Shown: positions 27,718 through 39,186 of the stretch, in pieces
How positions within the stretch are numbered: the first letter of the stretch is position 1
Layout: every line of letters starts with the position of its first letter
DNA from: Chloropicon primus
Lineage: Eukaryota > Chlorophyta > Chloropicophyceae > Chloropicales > Chloropicaceae
Assembly: GCA_023205875.1 (NCBI GenBank)
Contig: CP060759.1
Location: 411,501 to 475,500 of the forward strand
DNA length: 64,000 nt
Reading direction: 5' to 3'
Made by a program: the position numbers and the translations under genes
Notes under the pieces: model-generated
Seen by the model: only the letters and a program-made list of their open reading frames with translations
Told to the model about the DNA's origin: nothing
Databases searched by the model: none

Positions 27718-30702
27718 TCAACCAAGGACGTTACCCGGATCAGGGTGCTGGTGCTTGCTCTTTCTGTGGGACAAGGAAAGCAGGGTGGGCAAGAGGAATA
27801 GGCTCACGAACATCCCGAATACCACGGTGCCCCCCTTGAAAAAGAAAACAGGGAAAAGAAAAGGAAGCGGGCGTCAGGAACTGCGCTGTCGCTGTCGCGC
27901 TCTCGGCTCTACTTGCGGACTTACCATGAGCTTGAAAAACATCTTGAAAATGAAGGTGGTACTCCCCGCGAGAGGCAGTATGCCCATGAAAGTTGAGATT
28001 CCTCCAGCAAGCACCGCCGGGCCGATCGTTTTCAGGGCGTACTCTACAGGATTCGTCCCCCTGCCGTCCGCGCTGTCGAGGCACGAGTGGGCGATGTGCA
28101 AGGAGTAGTCGATGCTCAGGCCGACAGCCATCACCAAGTTCACAACAGTGACCTTCGGAAAAGAAAGCGAGTGGGTCAGAACACTCGTCATACCAAGCAG
28201 CGGGATCGCGAGTTTGTTTGTTTGTTTGTTTGTTTGTGTGCATCTTTGTTCGCTTTTACTTACCGCGTTGAACCGCAACCCCAACAGGTACAGGAAACCG
28301 AAGAGGTAAAGGTCGACGAGAGTGATTGCTGTTACAATCACAATGATCGGCGTGAAATGGAATCCGATAATGGCAACGGACACAATGAAGACTCCTGCCA
28401 CGGCGAGCCCGAGGCTGAGCAGGCACTCCTTCAGCAAAACGGCATCCTGCTCCCAGAAGAGGTACTCTAGGCCGTAAAGGAAGATGTTCGCTCCCTCCAC
28501 GTCTTTCCAGTACATTTCTTGGCATTCCTTCTCCAACGTCCTGATCTCCCTGAGGGCCTTCTTCCTGATCCCATAGTCCTTCCCCGTGGGCGCATGTGAG
28601 TAGTGGAACCTCGATGAGATCACCTCGAGCTTGTCCGAGCACTCGCTCTTCGCGATCCTCAAGTCGTTGCTGAATTCCGAGTAAACTCCGCTGTTCAAAA
28701 AGTTTGACAAGGTTGGATAAAAGTGGTTTTCCTCGACGTACTTCTCGCCGCCAAGGTCAACAACAAGCGTCGAGTTCTTGTCTGCGAACCGAATCAGCTC
28801 CTCCAACCAAGTTTGTTGCGTGAACTTGATGTGCTTGGAGTTCGCCACAATGTACCTGTGCGAGTCCAAGAGCTTCTGCTGGTACATCGGCTTTGCGATG
28901 TCGATGCTCCTCTTCTTGCAGTCGTTGTCTCCGATGAAGTAGAGTGCCGTCTCCGGGCCGACTTGGTTCTCAAACGAGTTCTCCTCAAGCTCGAAGTATG
29001 TGTAGAGGTTGGAGCCGATGGTGGTCAGGTCCTTCAAGGGAAGACCTTGCTGTATGTTCATCACACCGTATATGGACACCGCAGCACAAGCGGCGGCACT
29101 CAGTATCACGGCGGCTCGAAACAAGAAGCCTTTCGTGACGAGTGGCCCAAGAAACTCGGAGAAGAACCACCCAAAAATGTCGAACACCGAGTAGATCTCC
29201 TCTCGCTGTTTCTTCGGGGACACCGCCGCCGCCTTGTCGGAGGATGTGCTGCATTCTTCGGCGCTGGCATTTTTCTCGGCACGTGCCCTCTGAGCCATGT
29301 ATCTCTTCACTTGACGGTACTCGAACAGCGTCATCACGGAGAGGAAGAACGTCACTTGCATGATGTAGTCGCACAGGATGCATATGCCGGCATAGATGCA
29401 GAACGATCTCAGAGCCGGAATCGCTGTGACAGAGCCCAACAAGAAAGCGATGATGTTGGTCAGACTGGTCGCGGTGACGGTCGGCCCCACGGACGTCATC
29501 GTTTCCTTGATCCTGTCGCAAGTGATCTCCTTGTACGTCTTCGTCCCCAGAGGCTCGTACTTTAACTTCTGAGTAGCCTTGTCCAGCCCGCACACCAGCA
29601 CAAAGGCGTCATCCACGCCGATTCCCACGAGGATGAATGGCAAAATGGCACAAAGCGTGTTGAATTCAACCCCAACGACCCCAACTGCTATGCCGTAGCC
29701 TCCCGCAATGGACAGGGCCACGTTCACAACCGCGATGCACCCCAAGAAGACCCTCGAGCTTTTCCAGTCCACAAAGTACCTGAAGAGCGCCGGGCGGGCT
29801 GGGTTGTACCTGAACTTGATCAGCATGAAGACGGAGGTCGAGATCATCAAAATGAAGCAGGTGACCATGAGGTGGAGATCGCCCAACACGGTCTGTTGGA
29901 TGGCCTGGTCAAGGGACAGCCTGTGAAAGACGTACGCCTTTGAGTACCGCGCCCTCTTGTTGAAGTCTTCCGTCATGCCTTCGACGGCAGCAAACCATTC
30001 TGCGACGTGAACAGGATCCACGCCGTCCGCGAGAGCGTACCCCAGCTTCAAGACCTTGCAGTCCACGTAGTCCCCCACCAAGCCACTGATGTCCATCCTC
30101 CTCTGGTGCGGGCTCCCACAGGACTTGACGTTCCTCAAGGCCAGGGTCGTGTCGGTATGGGCCCTAGTCACCACCGTGAAGAGCTCGCTCTTGATCTCTT
30201 GCTCGATGTTGTTCTGAAACAGAGTGATGTTCGCGTTGCCGAGGTCCAGGTACTTGCTTCCGCTGAAGTAGCACGTATCCGCCCAAGACATCTTCAGGCA
30301 AAGATCTTTGTACGACCTCGAAAGGCCGTCCTTGGCTTCCGTGGAGACCACGTCGTGCAGCCTTATGGACTCATCGAAAGCTTCGGAGTACAGTAGACTG
30401 TGGTGCTCACCGGTGGGCACGATGTTCAAGAAAACGAAGTTCTTGTGGGTGTCGAAGATCTGGGTCACGCTGCTTCGATCAAACATCGCTTTGGAGTCCT
30501 GGGGAACCCACAACTTGATCCCGTCCGAGATAATCTTTATGCGAACGAAACCTACAGCTGCCAAGCAGGTCAGCAACGTCATCAGCGCGATAACGAACAC
30601 CGGGCGCTTGGCTACCTGCAACCCGAAGAAGCCCATCCACCTCCCCAGCCTTCCGACTTGTCTCTCCCCCTCCCTCCCTTCCTCGTCCACTTTCATCTTC
30701 AT
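27718..30702 (-). CDS. Patched/NPC1-like RND-family membrane protein, three exons
   Basis: Exons 30702-28264, 28152-27925 and 27834-27718 give 927 residues. The joins are clean: RFNA-VTVVNLVMAVG and FKLM-GGTVVFGMFVSLF. The protein has one membrane segment near residue 35, a large lumenal loop, a sterol-sensing-type block of five segments (about 265-440, including GIGVDDAFVLV), a second lumenal loop and a second block ending in AVGLSIDYSLHIAHS. The acidic residues of the two GxxxD motifs are present. It is nearest to patched-domain proteins (PTCHD-like) that move sterols or lipids using ion gradients. A cytosolic basic C-terminus ends KHQHPDPGNVLG. The start is the ATG at 30700-30702; an upstream TTG is not needed. 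Confidence 0.9.
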
Positions 30703-31345
30703 AAACGACGACGACGACGACGACGACGACAATGATGATGATAGTGATGATGATGTTGAAGTTGTTTGTTATGGTGTCCTCCTTGTCACAAGCTCTTGCT
30801 TCGTTCCTGTCTCAAGGCCAGTACATCATCTTGCCTCTTTGGCTTGTGTCTGACACGCAGTACCAAGGCCCTTCTCCTCCTCTTGGTCGTGGGACCAAGG
30901 TCTTGTCTTTGTCTCTTGGCTGTGGCACGGAGGAGGATGAGGAGGATGAGCAAGCAAAGCAAGATTTTTGCTCGTTCTCGTTCTCGTTCTTTCCCCTCTC
31001 TGGCCACAGGAAGGAAGGAAGGAAGGTTGTAGTGCAATCCTATCCAAAATGTGAGGATAAATTGAAGGGACAGGAGGGGACCAGCATCCTATCGGGGGGT
31101 GATGGACCACGGTCCGATTCAAGGGAGGGAAAGCTGTTTTCCGAAGACCAGGAGGCGATGATTCCGTCACGTTGGTGGCTTCCCATCCCACCCCTGGCCT
31201 CGGTCCATGATCGATCGTCTCACGTTTTGTTAGTGTTAAAAGAGGAAGAGAGTTCAGAGAGTGGGACGCACGAGACATGGCGTTCGACGAGTTTCGATGA
31301 GACCAGAGGTCTGCTATGCATTCAGACGGCAATAAAAGTGTTGGG
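30703..31345. other. Patched-like promoter and DDX49 3' region
   Basis: GAC repeats (30707-30731) occupy the leader of the Patched-like gene. A + strand frame of 205 codons is open over 30732-31349, but it begins in a GATGAT repeat, has no domain and no splice logic; I do not call it. The DDX49 3' UTR also lies here. Confidence 0.5.
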
Positions 31346-32845
31346 TTAGGCCTTGGCTTCCTCCTCTTCCTCTATACGAAGTCGCACGGCCTTCCTCGCC
31401 GCGAAAACCCTGGTAATATGCTTCAGAACTTCCTTCTCTTTCGTCTCGTAGTTGCTCAGCTTCCTTCCAGTCAAAGACTCGATGCTGTGCAGCAGCTGTA
31501 TCGTGTACTGGGTGACAAAGGTCAGGGCCCTACCGCTTCGGCCAGCTCTTCCCGTCCTCCCCACCCGATGAATGTACTCCCTGGGCAAGAAAGGTAAGTC
31601 AAAATTGATGACGAGGTCCACGGTCGGGATGTCAAGTCCCCTGCTCGCGACGTCCGTGGCAACCAGAATGGGGCAGACGCCCGACTTGAACTTGTTCAGA
31701 CTGCTCATCCTCTTCTTTTGCTTCTGCTGAGAGTGCAAGGCCACGGCAAGGATGTCTAGCTCGTCCAGCAGATACGAGAGGACGTGGCAGCTTTCACACG
31801 ACTTGACGAATATCATCGCGGACCTGACTTTCATCTCCTCGAACTTCTGAAGGATATGGAAGAGGTACACTTCTTTCACCTTCTCTGGAACGAACAGGTA
31901 CTGATCGTTTATTTTTTCCACCGTTTTGAACGTGTCGTGCTGGGACCACTTGAAGCAGTCCTTCATCACCACCTCCTGCAGAACCTCGATGTTCTTCGAG
32001 ATTGTAGCAGAGAAAAGCAGAGTCTGCCGCTTGGACGGCAGGTACCCCCCGATGACTTTCAGGTCCTCCTCGAACGACGGGTCAAGAATCCTGTCCGCCT
32101 CGTCGATCACGAACATCCGGAGCCTCTTGAAGGCCTCCGCACAGCTCGAGTCGTGAATCAGGATGTCCTTGAGGCGGCCCGGAGTAGCGAAAACAAAGTG
32201 TGGCTTCCTCGCCAGCTCCCTGCACTGGTCCGTCACGCTCATGCCCCCAACGATGGCCACGCCCGATATCCCCATCACGTTCCCGCCCAGGCCCCGGAGC
32301 TGCTCCAGAGCCTGGTACGCGAGCTCCCTCGCAGGAACCAGAACCAAACAGAAGACTCCCACCCTATCCTTTGCCAGCATCTGGAGCGCCGGAAGCAAAA
32401 AGCAGGCAGTCTTTCCGCTTCCCGTCTCCGCGCAGGCGACAACATCCCTGCCGCCCAGGATCGGGGGAATACACGCCGACTGCACGGGCGTCGCCTTCTT
32501 CATTCCAAGCGAGTCGCACACCGAGCACACCCAAGCATTCAGACCAGTCGCTCGAAACCCGTCTCCCAAAGCCCCACCCCCGCCGCCTCCATCCCCGGGG
32601 ACCGATGCACCCGCTCCCTGGTCCTCCTTCCCGCCATCCCCGCTTCCACGGCTGCCCTTCTTCCTCTTCCCGCTGCTTTTCCTCCTCTGCCTCTCCCCTC
32701 CCTGGTCCTCCAGTGGCGTTTCCTCGGCCAAAGTCGTCTTCCTCTTCCTCTCCTTCCCTTGCTCCCTCCCCTTCTTCCTCTTCCTCGTCGACAAGGTCGA
32801 GAATATCGACACCCCGTCCTCCTCCTCCGAACCCTGCACGCTCAT
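31346..32845 (-). CDS. DDX49: DEAD-box RNA helicase DDX49/DBP8
   Basis: This 499-residue helicase has an acidic-to-basic N-terminus of about 90 residues (KKGREQGKERKRK) with nuclear signals, then all DEAD-box motifs: Q (TPVQ), I (AETGSGKT), Ia (PARELA), GG, Ib (TPGRL), II (DEAD), III (SAT), IV (SAMIFVKS), V (RGLDIP) and VI (HRVGRTGRAG). The pattern GFRATGLNAWV before motif Q and the C-terminal TVQLLHSIE-like block (YTIQLLHSIESLTGRKL) fit DDX49/DBP8, which acts in 18S rRNA maturation in the nucleolus. The start is the ATG at 32843-32845. Confidence 0.93.
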   Translation of the reverse strand: MSVQGSEEEDGVSIFSTLSTRKRKKGREQGKERKRKTTLAEETPLEDQGGERQRRKSSGKRKKGSRGSGDGGKEDQGAGASVPGDGGGGGGALGDGFRATGLNAWVCSVCDSLGMKKATPVQSACIPPILGGRDVVACAETGSGKTACFLLPALQMLAKDRVGVFCLVLVPARELAYQALEQLRGLGGNVMGISGVAIVGGMSVTDQCRELARKPHFVFATPGRLKDILIHDSSCAEAFKRLRMFVIDEADRILDPSFEEDLKVIGGYLPSKRQTLLFSATISKNIEVLQEVVMKDCFKWSQHDTFKTVEKINDQYLFVPEKVKEVYLFHILQKFEEMKVRSAMIFVKSCESCHVLSYLLDELDILAVALHSQQKQKKRMSSLNKFKSGVCPILVATDVASRGLDIPTVDLVINFDLPFLPREYIHRVGRTGRAGRSGRALTFVTQYTIQLLHSIESLTGRKLSNYETKEKEVLKHITRVFAARKAVRLRIEEEEEAKA

Positions 32846-33409
32846 GCCCTCACCCCCTCCCGCCTCACTCCCTCACACACTCCAACCCACCCTCACTCCT
32901 GGCCCTGGCCGCCCAATGCCTCTCAAACCCTCACCCCTCCGTCCACAGTGGACCAAAATCGTCGAACAAGGAACCAATCGAAAGAGCGTGAGATGACGCC
33001 TTCGCTAGCGTCTTCGCTTCTGGCCCTCCTCGCCCTCCTCGCCCTCCGCTTGGATCGCAAAGTCGTCCCTTCCAAAGTCTGCAGAGCGAGGCGAAGCTCC
33101 GGCTCCCGTAGGTTTGAGAGAGAGAGAGAGCAGAAGGGGGGAGGACGAGAGAGAGAGAGAGAGAAGGACGAGAGGACGAGAGGGTCGGGACGGGAGGGTG
33201 GGGAGAGCGTCTGCGTCGGACGAAGAATCTTCGTCTCTTCCTCTTTTGAAAGAGCGGTCGCTCGCTCGAAACGAACGGCGCAGTGGCGAGGACTCGAGCA
33301 ACGAGAGAGGGAGGGAGGGAGGCAGGAAGTAGGGGAAGGGGACGGTCGTCGTCGGTTGTGTCGAGGGAGGGAAGGTGCTGGGAGTGCGGAGGGGTAGAGG
33401 GACTTCGTA
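32846..33409. other. Divergent promoter between DDX49 and USP12/46
   Basis: Contains the composite element and a GA tract (33116-33164) in the USP12/46 leader, plus a CGCTCGCTCG stretch near 33260. No gene is supported. Confidence 0.5.
32953..32985 (-). promoter_or_regulatory. Composite upstream element, 33 bp, for DDX49
   Basis: On the minus strand TCTTTCG begins at 32985 and TTTTGG ends at 32953, a 33-bp span as at uL30m and EngA. Between the boxes, CTTGTTC resembles CTTGCTC at the same offset in the EngA copy. It ends 108 nt upstream of the ATG. Confidence 0.5.
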
Positions 33410-34738
33410 ATGGGTGGTACGTCGAGCAAGCTCGAGAAGAGTCTTGGGGGGCAGCTACCGGACGGGGAGAACTACTACGGTTTGGAAAACTTCGGGAACA
33501 CGTGCTATTGTAACTCGGTCCTCCAGGCGCTTTACTTTTGTCAGCCATTCAGGGAGAAGATATTGGAGAGGGCTCAGGTCATCGGATCGAATGACGGGGA
33601 CAACCTTTTGGATTGCCTGAGCAACCTCTTCTTGCAGATTCATACGCAGAAGAAGAAGACGGGTGTGATAGCACCGAAGAGGTTCGTGCAGAGGCTGAAG
33701 AAGGACAACGAGCTTTTCAGGAGTTACATGCATCAGGTGCGTATGGATCCGGGGGGGGAAGGGGGGAAGGGGCTCGTTGAACGGATCTCGTCTCCCATCG
33801 CTTGAAGACTGTGCCCTCTTCTCCTCTTCCGTTTGAGAAGTAGCAGCACTGACACACTTTCTGCTCCTCGCCTTGGCCACCTCAACAGGACGCTCAGGAG
33901 TTCTTCAACTACCTCTTGAACGAGATGTGCGACATATTGGAGAGGGAGAAGCGGGAAGCTTTGCCGAAGACAGCGGTTATTCCGCCGGAGCAGCTGAGGA
34001 CGTGGATTCACGACACGTTCCAGGGCAAACTCGTGAACGAGACGAGGTGCCTTTACTGCGAGAACGTGACTAGCAGGGACGAGACGTTCTTTGACCTCTC
34101 TCTCGACGTTGAGCAGAACTCAAGGTAGGATCAAAGCGAATCGACGTTGATTTTGAGTGCACTCTGTTCTTTCGTTCGACTGCTGACACAAACACAAACA
34201 CACTCTTCGTTTCCGTCGCTCTTCCCCTCCGAACAAACTTTGCAGCATATCGGCTTGCTTGAAGAACTTTAGCTCCACGGAGACCCTCGGAAAGGACGAC
34301 AAGTTCCTTTGCGACAATTGCAACGGCTTGCAGGAGGCGCAGAAGGGGATGAAAGTGAAATCTGTTCCGAAAATACTTGTCCTCCACCTCAAGAGGTTCA
34401 AGTACATCGAGCACTTGGGGCGGTACAGAAAGCTTTCGTACAGGGTGGTCTTCCCTTTCGAGCTCAAGCTTTCAAATACTGCGGAGACCACCCCGGACGT
34501 GGACATTCCTTACAACCTGTTCGCGGTTGTTGTCCACGTGGGTTCGGGGCCAAACCACGGGCACTACATCTGCGTCATCAAGTCCAACCAGAACTGGCTG
34601 ATATTCGACGACGAGAACGTGGACCTCATCGACGAGAGCGTTCTCCCCAACTTTTTTGGCTCTTCCAGGGAGTTCAGCGGCAACAGCGAGAACGGGTACA
34701 TCCTCTTGTACGAGCAGGAAAGCAAGGAGAGTCTGTGA
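33410..34738 (+). CDS. USP46: Ubiquitin carboxyl-terminal hydrolase, USP12/46 type
   Basis: Exons 33410-33736, 33889-34124 and 34246-34738 give 351 residues, near USP12/46 (355-370). The Cys box is [20 protein letters not shown]; the His box is [12 protein letters not shown] with Asn/Asp following. The zinc ribbon CLYCENV...CDNCNG is present. The residues TQKKKTGVI and RLKKDNELF match the family closely. USP12/46 needs WDR48 (UAF1) for activity and removes ubiquitin from many targets, including membrane proteins. The N-terminus [11 protein letters not shown] looks like an N-myristoylation signal. The gene is downstream of a GA tract, and converges on eL20 with 251 nt between stops. Confidence 0.95.
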
Positions 34739-34989
34739 AAATATATTGTAGAATGATTGGGTAAAAAATTGAAGAGAATATAAACTATTGAAGCGGCCGC
34801 GTGGTCGCTTTGTGTAACGAATTGTTATAAGCGTTTTGTTGTTGGTTTTCGAACGGCTTCGGCTTCCCAGAGCGGAGTGCGTTGGGGGGGGGGGTAAAGA
34901 GGGCACGCGGAACAAGCATTCTCCCAGGGGGGAAACCCAAATTGTATTTTTTATATTTCGCTAAGAAGACAGACAAAACGTTGTTACTT

Positions 34990-35840
34990 TTAGAAGAGAG
35001 CAACGTTAGGCCTGGAAGCCTTGAAGGTTGACCTATACTTCTTCTCGGATGGCCTGACAACCTTGTGTGGAATAGGGAAGGAAAGGCCCTCCTTGTGGAA
35101 CTGGAGAACGATTGGCCTCTTGCACTCCTCGTCCTTCAAGACAGCAGTCTTAATAATCTGGATGCAGGAAGCTCTGATTCTATGGCGGGCAGCCAAGTCT
35201 TGGTACATCTGGTCGATGGCACCGTTCATGGTGACATCCCTGAACTCCTTGAACATGTTGTAGTAACCAGTCCTGGAGAGAACTCTAAGCCACACGCCGA
35301 AGTTCTTCACGACGGTTGGGTCCTTCTCAAAGATCTCGTTCACGGCGATGATCTGTCCGTTCGCCTTCTTCACTCTCTTCAAGCGCTTGATGAAGTACCA
35401 GAACTTGGACCTGGCGCAGACCTCGTCCACTGCCCACACCTTCATGCGGTACAGGGAAGGGCTAGGGTTGGCCTCGGTGGGCAAGTGACGCCCCACGATT
35501 TGGTATTGATGATACTGCGAGACAGAGACACACATAGAGAGAGACAGAGAAAGCAAAGCGGAGCGAAGAAGAGGGAAAGGAGAGTCAGTCGAAGCTTCCA
35601 ACAATCCCCGTCATAAACAAAAAACAAAACCAACACGCCAAGAACAACAACAACAACCACAAACCTCTCCCTCTCAGGTCTCTCTCCTGGTCCTCTCTCC
35701 TTTCGCGAAACAAAGAACGAAAAGAAAGCATCGCGACGGAGGGAGGGGGGTCGAGACACCGCGAGCGCTTCGTCCTCGTTGTCGTCGTCCCCGCCGTCGT
35801 CGTCGTCGTCCTCGCTCCTTACCTTGAAGTCCGTCGTCAT
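34990..35840 (-). CDS. RPL18A: Cytosolic ribosomal protein eL20 (RPL18A)
   Basis: Exon 1 is only 18 nt (35840-35823, MTTDFK); exon 2 is 35514-34990. The 180-residue product matches eL20 end to end: YHQYQIVGRHLPTE, SKFWYFIKRLKRVKKANGQ, FEKDP, and the C-terminal TFKASRPNVALF. The 308-nt intron begins GTAAGG and ends TCGCAG. eL20 is a eukaryote-specific protein of the 60S subunit. The start is fixed by the tiny exon; without it the frame opens only with a non-ATG codon. A divergent LSM4 gene lies 357 nt upstream. Confidence 0.95.
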
Positions 35841-36197
35841 GGTGATCGATGAGTCTGCTCCTCCTCGCCCTCGCTCGTTTTTTTTCTTTTCCATTTCATT
35901 CCTCCTTCACAAACAAGACGGGAAATCTACAGCCGCCAAACCAAACCGGAGCCGCCACCCGAAGAGATCCGAAAAACGAAAAAATATGTCCAATGTTCGA
36001 AATCGGATCCCTTGGAAAAGTATCGCCGTATACCGAATCTATATAGTTTCGAGTGCAAAGGAGTCAGAGTAGTGGAGCCCGTGTTGTGGTCGGGGTGAGA
36101 AACGGGTGTAAAAAGAACGAAACCCGAGAGGGCGCGCGCTCAGAGGAGCGAGAGCAAGAGCGACGGTGACGGTGACGGTGACGGTGACGGTGACGGA
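35841..36197. other. Divergent promoter between eL20 and LSM4
   Basis: A 357-nt bidirectional promoter for two constitutive genes. It includes AAATCGGATCCCTTGG near 35999-36014 and a GACGGT hexamer repeat in the LSM4 leader (36162-36197). Box A/B of the composite element was not found. Confidence 0.5.
36162..36197. repeat. GACGGT hexamer repeat in LSM4 leader
   Basis: Six tandem GACGGT units (the last GACGGA) end immediately before the LSM4 ATG. Confidence 0.9.
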
Positions 36198-36857
36198 ATG
36201 CTACCCCTTTCACTTCTCAAAGCGGCCCAGGGCCACCCCATGGTAAGACAACACGCATGCACGAACAAACCCCAAGACACACACACACACATACACACAC
36301 ACCACGTGCGGTCTCTCGGTCTCTCGGTCTCTCGCCCGTCGAATGCCTAGGCATGAACAGTAAGAGAGAGTATTATCATGTTTTGTTTTTGTTGTCCTGG
36401 CTCGATTCTCGGTGGCTGATAATCTTTGCTCGTTCTCGTCTTGGGATTGGAATTGCGGTGACATGCTTCCCCTCGTGCGATGGTTTGCCCTCTGCCTTGT
36501 CGTGGTGGGTCGTGTGTGGTGTAGCTGATCGAGTTGAAGAACGGGGAGACGTATAATGGACATCTGGTGAACTGCGACACGTGGATGAACGTTCACTTGA
36601 GGGAGGTGATCTGCACTTCCAAGGACGGGGACAGGTTCTGGCGGATTCCGGAGTGTTACATCAGGGGAAACACCGTCAAGTACATGAGAGTCCAGGAGGA
36701 GGTGATGGAGAAAGCGGTGGAGGAGCAAAAGAAGTACAGGCGTTTTGGCCAAGGACGGGGAGGAAGAGGAGGGAGGGGAGGAAGGGGAAGGGGGAACGAG
36801 AGGGGAGGATACCGAGGAGGAAGGGGGGGGAACAGGGGGTACGGAAACAGGGGATGA
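36198..36857 (+). CDS. LSM4: U6 snRNA-associated Sm-like protein LSM4
   Basis: Exon 1 (36198-36242) encodes [15 protein letters not shown] and exon 2 (36525-36857) continues [14 protein letters not shown], exactly as in LSM4 of other eukaryotes. The Sm1 and Sm2 motifs ([25 protein letters not shown]) are intact. The 125-residue protein ends in an Arg/Gly-rich tail ([13 protein letters not shown]) typical of LSM4 in plants and animals. LSM4 is part of the LSM1-7 ring in mRNA decay and the LSM2-8 ring on U6 snRNA. The RGG tail may be methylated and help P-body assembly. Confidence 0.95.
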
Positions 36858-36983
36858 AGGGGAAGGACTTGCGGGCGCGCGAGAGGAAAGCGGCGTGGCG
36901 CGGGAGAAGCGAGCAGCGCTCTCACGCGGAGCGACCGGGTGCGGCGGCGAGGGAAGCGCGTCCCACCGACATCGGACTCATCT

Positions 36984-36988
36984 TGTAA
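36984..36988 (+). terminator. TGTAA poly(A) signal, LSM4
   Basis: TGTAA lies 127 nt after the LSM4 stop, in the 209-nt convergent space before GDT1. Confidence 0.4.
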
Positions 36989-37066
36989 CCCTGGTATAGT
37001 GTACAACGTGGTGTGATCCCATAATTATGATTGTTTTTCGCGTCGCCGCCGTCGTCTTTCGAGCGC

Positions 37067-37275
37067 TTATTCCTTGTCGGCCCCAAACACTATGTTGTGC
37101 AAGGCGAACAGGATGAACACCGCGCCTCCGAGGAAAGCCACTGTCTTTTGGGAGATCTTCATCGCGAGCAGCTGACCGCCAATCACCGCCCCGCCCGTGC
37201 ACATGGCGTGCCCCAGTATCCCTCCTAGCAGAAAGCAAGCAAACAAAGCAGGTTTCCGTTTGTTGTCAGGCGACG

Positions 37276-37348
<73 letters not shown>

Positions 37349-38093
37349 GGCAACGCACGTACCTATGGTCACTCCGAACGGATTCTTGTGGGTCGCCAGG
37401 GTTATCGTCGCGATTTGGCTCCTGTCCCCCCACTCGGCGAGGAAGGTGAGGATGAAAGCCTCCAGGAAGACTGGGTTCAGCGTGCCCTTGATCTTCCTCA
37501 GCAGCGGGGACTGTTGCGCAAAAGACGAAGGAAAAGCGTTTGGAACGGCGTCAGTTCTCTGTTTCACGCCGCCGACAAGCGGGGGCCTGGTTGGTCGTCC
37601 GATCGAAGCGGGGGCGAGAGGCGGCGCCCTGCCTTACCCTCATCAGCCACGGCGGGTCCACGGTCTTGTCGAGCTTGTGGTTGACCTCGGCTATCTCCTC
37701 CTGCATCTCCCCCGCCTTGCTCCTCGTTCCAATGTACAGTAGCCTGAGGCCAAAGAAAGTGTAAAGAATCGTCGCCGCGTTGTGGGTCGTCTTCTTGCTT
37801 ATGAGGTTCGGCACCACGTACCCCAGCGCCGCGCTTATCACCGTCATGATGGCCAAGGCCGACAGAGCCCCCGAGAACACCACCCTCTTCTTATTCCTCA
37901 TCGCGAGTATGGCCGCAATGATAAACGTCTCGTCGCCGATCTCCGACACCAGAATCATCGAAAGCGACCGGAAGAACCTAAAACAGCAGCAGCAGCGCAC
38001 AAGGAAGAGGAAGCCCAAGCCAAGCCAAGCAAGAGAGTCAGACAGAGAGAGACAGAGAACTCAAGAAGGAGGAAGAGAAGGAGGAGGAATTGA

Positions 38094-38146
<53 letters not shown>

Positions 38147-38234
38147 TCTTTGGAGCCACGACTTACGCTTCCATGAGGGTGGCTTCGGCGTGGACCGCCT
38201 CCCCCGTGTGTCCGTCCGCCAGGAACCTCACCAT
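37067..38234 (-). CDS. GDT1: GDT1/TMEM165-type cation transporter (UPF0016), four exons
   Basis: Exons 38234-38167, 37977-37638, 37510-37363 and 37224-37067 give 237 residues. All joins keep frame: ATLMEA-FFRSLSM, LMR-SPLLRK, VTIG-GILGHAM. Two UPF0016 units are present; the second has the standard AEWGDRSQ, but the first reads SEIGDET, with Glu where Lys or Arg is usual (codon 37929-37931). Six or seven membrane segments are predicted. Relatives exchange Mn or Ca for protons in the Golgi or plastid; with no transit peptide I favour the Golgi. The ATG at 38232-38234 is probably preceded by a 5'-UTR intron (GTGAGT donor near 38364, acceptor near 38280). GA repeats fill introns 1 and 3. Confidence 0.9.
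37281..37343. repeat. GA microsatellite in GDT1 intron 3
   Basis: About 31 uninterrupted GA units (CT on the sense strand) lie within an intron of 138 nt. Confidence 0.9.
38099..38144. repeat. GA microsatellite in GDT1 intron 1
   Basis: About 23 GA units lie close to the 5' splice site of a 189-nt intron; on the sense strand it is a CT tract. Confidence 0.9.
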
Positions 38235-39186
38235 CACAACCGCCCCACAACCCTCCTCGCACCACCAAGAAACCAAAACTGGCAAGCGACGCGTCAATGG
38301 AATCCTCTGGAGAAGAGGAAGGACGTTCCGCAGGGTTCTTGACCTCGTATCGCGGCGGTACTCACGTCTTCCCCGTCCAAAGCCCACGCCCACTCTGACG
38401 ATCGATCACGCTCCTGATCTCGTCGAGCGATCGGTGCAAGATCGATTTTGAACCTCCAGACTCGTTTCTTTCCAACACGTTACCTTTGGGTAGAATTCCT
38501 CACACTGGTGTAATGTCTCTTGGAGGAAGAGAGAAACAGAAGGGGGTGGGTCGCGATCGATCAGAACGGAGGACCACGGACGACGAGCGAGGGAGAGGAC
38601 GAGTGGGCGACGAAGGGGCGCACGGGGCGGTGAGGGGACGACCAAAGCTCTCGATAAAGGATTTGTGCTCGGCTTGGCTTGATCGGTCTCGGGTTTCGAT
38701 TTTTTTTTTTTTGGTTTCGCACCCTCTTTCCTTCTTCTTCTTTTCTTCGGACACGAGGCAGAGGAGAGGAAGTAACCGATAAAACCCTGAGGGGTAGGGG
38801 GGTTGCTTTTGCTTTTCCGGGTCCGGGGGAAGGAGAGAGAGAGCGTTACGGGTAACGCTCGAGAGGGGTGACTTTCGAAGCCGCGGCTTGGGTGGTTGGG
38901 GGGTCGGGCGAGCGCCGAGGTGAGTGGAAGCAAAAAAGGAAACTGCCGTCGAGTCTATCGTTCGTGGTTCCACGTTCTTTCTCTCTTCTTGGTGTTTCGT
39001 TCCTCTCCGGTGGTCCCTCTCTGGCTCTGGCTCTTGGGAGGAAACTCTAGTGTCGTCGCGTCGTTCGTGCGTCTGACTCGGTCGCTTCTCTAGGCGTTCT
39101 CTTGTGTTTGTGTGTGTGTGTGTTCGAGTCGATCGATCGTACGATCGACGACGACGACGACGACGACGCGCGCGAGAAGCAGAAAC
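38235..39186. other. GDT1 5' UTR and CUL1 promoter region
   Basis: The GDT1 side holds a likely 5'-UTR intron (donor near 38364, acceptor near 38280). The CUL1 side has an ACTTTCGAAG site (38871), a T-run at 38699-38712, a TG stretch (39105-39122) and GAC repeats (39146-39169) in the leader. ORFs of about 60-100 codons here do not resemble known proteins. Confidence 0.5.

Noticed and set aside
30732-31349. A 205-codon + strand frame in the Patched-like promoter region
   Set aside because: It begins in a GATGAT repeat, has no domain and no supporting signals; it is probably chance openness.
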